Part shown: positions 60,290-64,000 of the stretch, piece after piece | Layout of the letters: each line of letters begins with the position of its first letter | Numbering within the stretch: the stretch's first letter is position 1 | From: Candidatus Thermokryptus mobilis | Lineage (GTDB): Bacteria > Bacteroidota > Ignavibacteria > Kryptoniales > Kryptoniaceae | Length of the DNA stretch: 64,000 bases | Reading direction: 5' to 3' | Assembly: GCF_900070205.1 (NCBI RefSeq) | Contig: NZ_FAOO01000002.1 | Location: forward strand, 1 to 64,000 | Made by a program: the position numbers and the translations under genes | The notes under the pieces: generated by a model | What the model saw: the letters and a program-made list of their open reading frames with translations, nothing else | Told to the model about the DNA's origin: nothing | The model's database searches: none

Positions 60290-62942
60290 AAGAAACCCTT
60301 GATTTGTTTATCACATTATATTCAATTGGATCAATTAAGAAACCATCAACCAAAATAAATTGACCAGTTCTTACAACTTTAATTTTCTTAACTTGAATTT
60401 CATCTAAACCCAAAATCTTACCAATCACTAAATCAACTTTCGGAACTTCCCCCATACTACCACGCTCCAACCTGACGACAAAACCATCATCCTCAATGAA
60501 AATATCCCGAACGAACTCGCGAATGTTTATCAATTTGACATCGCCATTTTTAGAACGCTCAACGAGAATTTCCCGCTTTGAAAGAAACTTAGAAATCAAA
60601 TCAGAAAGATTTCCCCCATTGAAATAAACCTTATATTCAAAGACATTTATCTGGCTGTCAAGCGATTTCTTGCTTTTTTCAATCCTTCGCACATCAAGTA
60701 TGCTCATACCATCTGGTAGATTTTGAATCAGGCGCATTTTGATTTCAAGTGGTTCAATCTCCTCCTCAAGTTCAAAATCAAGGTATTCACACTTGCTCTC
60801 ATATCCAAGCGGAAGAGGAGGCGAAAAAGAAAACTTAGGATGCGGATGAAACCCTTTTGTATAAGCAACCTTTATCCCTGACTTTCTGAAAATGCGATTG
60901 AAAAGCCGAATCAAATCAAGATGTGAAATGTATCTTAAATAACCCTCTTTCGCATATTTCATCCTGTATGAAAAAGTCGTTGATGGATTCGCTGTATTAA
61001 TCTCTGTTTTGTCAATCCAAATCACATCCTCACCGAGCGCGATGGATTCGCCTTTCAAATCTGAGCTTGAATTTTTATCAACTTGACTTCTTATCAACAT
61101 TTTTATGGTTTTGAAATCACAGGCTCCGCAAGCGTGGCATATGTCCTCGGGTCTACAGTCAGGTATCATTGCTTCTTGATACGCCTTTTGTCTATCGCGC
61201 CAGAGAAATTTCTTCAAAACTCCCATAAATATGTGATCCCACGGGAAGACCTCATCCTTTTCAAACTCACGGGTGTAATCTTCAATTTTTAACCCATTTT
61301 CTTCCATTGCTTTCACCCAAATATCAAAATTCATCTTATCAGTCCAAGCGTCAAACTTCGCCCCATTTTTCCAAGCCGAGTATATCACCCTTGAAATTCT
61401 TCTATCGCCACGCCCAAGGATTGTCTCAAGCGTCGTAACCCTGGGGTCCCGGATATCAAGTTTTATGTTCCTGCATCTATTCTTTGATTTGAGATAGCGC
61501 GTTTTATCAATGAGCTCTTCAATTGAATTCTGCCTCTCCCATTGAAATGGTGTGTGCGCCTTCGGAGAAAATGGTGAAACAGAAACATGAACTTCCATAT
61601 TATAAACCTTTTTCCTGCGTGCGATTTCAATAACATTGTTCGCTATACGCAAAATCCCATCAAGGTCTTCATATGTCTCAGTTGGTAAACCCATCATAAA
61701 ATAAAGTTTAACAAGTCGCCATCCATAATCAATGGCTATTTCAACAGCACGATAAAAATCATCTTCAGAGCTTTGTTTATTTATCACCCTGCGCAATCTC
61801 TCAGTTCCAGCCTCGGGTGCGAAAGTTAAACCGCTTGCTCCACCCTCTCGTGTAAACTTCGCAATTCCAACGGTATATGTCTGTGGTCTAAGCGAAGGGA
61901 AACTCGGTGAAACTTTTTTCTCCTTAACAATTTCATAATTCCTGCCCATAAGCTCGGGGAGAAGAGAATAATCCGAAGTGGAAAGCGAAACAAACGACAT
62001 CTCCTCGTAACCGGTATTTTCAATAACCCGTCTCGTCTCATTTATCAAATCATCAACCGCTCTCTCACGAACAGGTCTATAAATCATCCCGGCGTTACAA
62101 AATCTACAGCCCTGGGTGCATCCGCGCATGATCTCAAGTTGAAATCTATCGTGTACAACTTCAATTAACGGGACAATGGGTCTGTCGGGATAATGCTCGG
62201 GCTTTAACTCAGGTATGACATTTCTCTTCACAGGCAACGGAAGCTCATCAAATAACTTCCTAATCCCTTTATATTTCCCTTCTTCATAAATTGGCTCGTA
62301 AAATTTCGGGACATATACACCTTGCAATTTCTTCCCCGCTGTCAGTAGAATCTCATCTCTGCTCGCTCCATTTTTCCTCATCTCACGGTAAAGTTCAAGA
62401 AACTGGGGTAACAAATTCTCCCCGTCCCCAAGAAGGAAAGCATCTATAAAAGCCGACATCGGCTCTGGATTACAAGCAACAGGACCACCAGCTATAACGA
62501 TCGGATCACTTTCACCCCTATCGCTTGAAAAAATAGGTATCTGACCAAGTTCAAGCATATTTAAAATGTTGCTATAGTGAAGCTCATACTGCAATGTAAA
62601 GCCAACGATATCAAAATCCCTTAATGGTCTTTTCGTCTCAAGTGAAAAAAGAGGTATCCCCTCTCTTCTCATAAGTTCCTCAGCATCGGTCCAAGGAGCA
62701 TAAACCCTTTCAGCACATGCCCATTCAATTTTATTGACGATGTTATAAAGAATTTTAAAACCAATGTAAGACATCCCTATCTCATAAACATCCGGAAAAC
62801 AAAGAGCAATCTTAACTTCAGCGTCTTCCTTAACGAGGATATTGAACTCATTACCGATATATCTACCTGGTTTACTAACAAATGGCAAAACTTTTTCCTC
62901 AAACTCCTTCCACATATTAGCAAATCTATCCTCAAGGGGCAT
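60231..62942 (-). CDS. Radical SAM protein, TIGR03960 type, with C-terminal DUF2344 domain
   Basis: From the ATG at 62942 the protein has 903 residues (a GTG at 62954 is possible). The radical SAM cluster motif is RGCTQGCRFCNAG (CxxxCxxC) near residue 280, preceded by a B12-binding-like domain. A DUF2344 domain follows from about residue 640 (YAKEGYLRYISHLDLIRLFNRIFRKSGI). TIGR03960 and TIGR03936 are often separate genes, but here they are one. The function is unknown; the family sits next to rng in many bacteria, as here. Confidence 0.92.
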   Translation of the reverse strand: MPLEDRFANMWKEFEEKVLPFVSKPGRYIGNEFNILVKEDAEVKIALCFPDVYEIGMSYIGFKILYNIVNKIEWACAERVYAPWTDAEELMRREGIPLFSLETKRPLRDFDIVGFTLQYELHYSNILNMLELGQIPIFSSDRGESDPIVIAGGPVACNPEPMSAFIDAFLLGDGENLLPQFLELYREMRKNGASRDEILLTAGKKLQGVYVPKFYEPIYEEGKYKGIRKLFDELPLPVKRNVIPELKPEHYPDRPIVPLIEVVHDRFQLEIMRGCTQGCRFCNAGMIYRPVRERAVDDLINETRRVIENTGYEEMSFVSLSTSDYSLLPELMGRNYEIVKEKKVSPSFPSLRPQTYTVGIAKFTREGGASGLTFAPEAGTERLRRVINKQSSEDDFYRAVEIAIDYGWRLVKLYFMMGLPTETYEDLDGILRIANNVIEIARRKKVYNMEVHVSVSPFSPKAHTPFQWERQNSIEELIDKTRYLKSKNRCRNIKLDIRDPRVTTLETILGRGDRRISRVIYSAWKNGAKFDAWTDKMNFDIWVKAMEENGLKIEDYTREFEKDEVFPWDHIFMGVLKKFLWRDRQKAYQEAMIPDCRPEDICHACGACDFKTIKMLIRSQVDKNSSSDLKGESIALGEDVIWIDKTEINTANPSTTFSYRMKYAKEGYLRYISHLDLIRLFNRIFRKSGIKVAYTKGFHPHPKFSFSPPLPLGYESKCEYLDFELEEEIEPLEIKMRLIQNLPDGMSILDVRRIEKSKKSLDSQINVFEYKVYFNGGNLSDLISKFLSKREILVERSKNGDVKLINIREFVRDIFIEDDGFVVRLERGSMGEVPKVDLVIGKILGLDEIQVKKIKVVRTGQFILVDGFLIDPIEYNVINKSRVSYEEGDLHQHQEEGNTYSST

Positions 62943-62970
62943 TTTTGACAACACTTATTTTATTATTGAA

Positions 62971-63036
62971 AAAACCGAAACAGGCGACCAAACTTTAAAA
63001 ATCTTCAAATCTTACCCTCCGACCTGTTCCGGTTTC
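62971..63036 (-). repeat. Long imperfect inverted repeat between surE and the radical SAM gene
   Basis: On the minus-strand RNA, GAAACCGGAACAGG (63036-63023) can pair with CCTGTTTCGGTTTT (62984-62971), giving 14 pairs including two G-U. The loop is 38 nt and a T-run follows. The G-U pairs make it stable only on the minus strand, the direction of transcription. It could be a weak terminator or a leader structure for the radical SAM gene. Confidence 0.5.
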
Positions 63037-63076
63037 GGTTTCAAAATTACGAAAAAAAAGCAAGTATTCCAAAGTT

Positions 63077-63865
63077 TTAATCAAATTTGAAAATCTCCTC
63101 AAGCCCACTTTTTTTCAATTTGCCAATCGCTTCATAATCAGTAAGGTCAAAGTGAATCGGTGTGATTGAAATATAATTGTTTTGAACTGCCGTGTGATCA
63201 GAATTTATATCTTCATGCTCATAATTCACAAATTTTCCAGTCAACCAATAATATTCCCTGCCGTTGGGGTCTTTACGCAGGTCAAACCAATCATCCCAAA
63301 ACGCCTTGCCCTGCCTTGTAATCAAAACCCCCTTTATTTCACTCTCTGGAACCGGGGGAACATTGACATTTAAAAGCGTCCCACTTGGAATTCCATTTCT
63401 AAATATAAACTGCGCCAACTTAGCTGCAAACTTTGCCGCAAATGAGAAATCGGGATTCGGTTCATAAGTTGCAAGCGAGATTGCAAACGATGGTATTCCT
63501 AAAATAGTCCCCTCCGTTGCAGCAGAGACAGTGCCAGAGTAAATTATATTAATTGAAGTGTTCATCCCGTGATTTATTCCCGAAATTAAGAGGTCAATTT
63601 TTTTATCCCTCAGAAGTGCCTTTACAGCAAGTTTGACAGCATCAGCTGGAGTTCCATCAACGGCATAACCGAAAAATTCACCGTTTTTATAAAACGGATT
63701 CACACGCAAAGGATACTGAACTGTTATAGCATGACCAACAGCACTCATCTGCTTTTCAGGTGCAACAACGGTCACATCAGCTATTTTTTTCAATTCCACC
63801 ACAAGCGCATAAATCCCCTCGGCATTTATGCCATCATCATTTGAAACAAGAATATGCTTTCTCAT
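63077..63865 (-). CDS. surE: 5'/3'-nucleotidase SurE
   Basis: The 262-residue protein starts HILVSNDDGINAEGIYALV, where the Asp pair is the metal site. VDGTPADAVKLAV, LLISGINHGMNTSINIIYSGTVSAATEG and TDYEAIGKLKKSGLE follow in family order. SurE dephosphorylates nucleoside monophosphates. The ATG overlaps the stop of an upstream TPR gene (ATGA). Confidence 0.96.
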   Translation of the reverse strand: MRKHILVSNDDGINAEGIYALVVELKKIADVTVVAPEKQMSAVGHAITVQYPLRVNPFYKNGEFFGYAVDGTPADAVKLAVKALLRDKKIDLLISGINHGMNTSINIIYSGTVSAATEGTILGIPSFAISLATYEPNPDFSFAAKFAAKLAQFIFRNGIPSGTLLNVNVPPVPESEIKGVLITRQGKAFWDDWFDLRKDPNGREYYWLTGKFVNYEHEDINSDHTAVQNNYISITPIHFDLTDYEAIGKLKKSGLEEIFKFD

Positions 63866-64000
63866 CTCTTCGGTTTTACCTCTTCTCTTTTTCCATTCTT
63901 AAGTTCTTTTAACTCTTGAATTCTCTTTAATTCTTCATACGCCTCCTTTCTATCCGGATTTATCTCGGCTGCTTTTTTCAATACACTTTCAGCTTCAGAA
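63862..64000 (-). CDS. C-terminal end of a TPR-repeat protein (5' part beyond window)
   Basis: The last 45 codons of a frame entering from the right edge read through ESVLKKAAEINPDRKEAYEE, a tetratricopeptide repeat helix pair, and end in a Lys/Glu-rich tail (NGKREEVKPKR). The stop overlaps the surE start in the pattern ATGA. The rest of the protein, including any other domain, is out of sight, so only the TPR content can be stated. Confidence 0.8.
   Translation of the reverse strand, partial: SEAESVLKKAAEINPDRKEAYEELKRIQELKELKNGKREEVKPKR

Overview
The window is a dense, AT-rich bacterial chromosome segment. FlgH (L-ring) and FlgI (P-ring), a heptosyltransferase-type GT9 enzyme and a MacA-type efflux adaptor indicate a diderm cell. 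BshA (bacillithiol synthesis), a UpxY/RfaH-like NusG paralogue, a Wzc-type tyrosine kinase and an atp operon without atpD/atpC point to the Bacteroidota-Ignavibacteriota-Kryptonia side of the FCB group. I favour a flagellated, possibly thermophilic, Kryptonia-like organism. That placement is inferred from gene content only; no rRNA or tRNA gene is visible.

Layout. 1-1768 (minus): edge of a type III-B CRISPR-Cas operon, with cas6 followed by the N-terminal third of cmr2/cas10; no repeat array lies in the window. 1988-6530 (plus): secreted amidohydrolase, hemH, hemG/hemY and a phosphate acyltransferase, ending in a clear terminator. 6562-13857 (minus): heat-shock operon hrcA-grpE-dnaJ running into comEA, a pseudopilin, a PilM-like gene, rsmD, coaD, aspC and an fmdB zinc ribbon. 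14044-16104 (plus): lemA, a TolB-like propeller and a hypothetical gene. 16109-22730 (minus): M23 peptidase, bactofilin, atpZ, atpI-like, atpB, E, F, H, A and G. 22903-23610 (plus): a phosphoesterase. 23617-27571 (minus): MoxR-type ATPase, metallo-beta-lactamase-fold hydrolase, flavin reductase and a VWA protein. 27634-28665 (plus): GT9 glycosyltransferase. 28669-32662 (minus): murA, then an ECF sigma factor, anti-sigma factor, Spy-like protein and efflux adaptor. 32797-35108 (plus): NlpC/P60 hydrolase and a DUF819 membrane protein. 35111-38115 (minus): Wzc-type kinase and NusG paralogue.

38374-53791 (plus) is the centrepiece: one uninterrupted flagellar operon of about 15 kb. Its order is flhF, flhG, a small membrane protein, fliA, an HDOD protein, a soluble histidine kinase, a SwrB-like protein, flgF, flgG, flgA, flgH, flgI, flgJ, flgN, flgK, flgL, motA, motB, fliW and csrA. 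A sigma-54-like -24/-12 element lies just upstream. 53798-64000 (minus) is a housekeeping run: a partial TPR gene, surE, a TIGR03960-type radical SAM gene, rng, a transaldolase, a frameshifted gcvT, comB, a nitrilase-family gene, bshA and a cupin.

Regulation visible in the DNA: several promoters fit TTGnnn-17-TAtaTT. An ECF-type promoter overlaps the start of the ECF sigma gene. Hairpins sit after ptb, between grpE and dnaJ, between atpA and atpG, and between GT9 and the adaptor gene. Five convergent gene pairs are separated by only 2-6 nt. No stretch longer than 300 nt lacks a gene. I did not find a clearly new defence or metabolic system. The best leads are the regulatory additions within the flagellar operon, the ECF module, the competence/pilus fragment and several unusual sequence details listed as findings.
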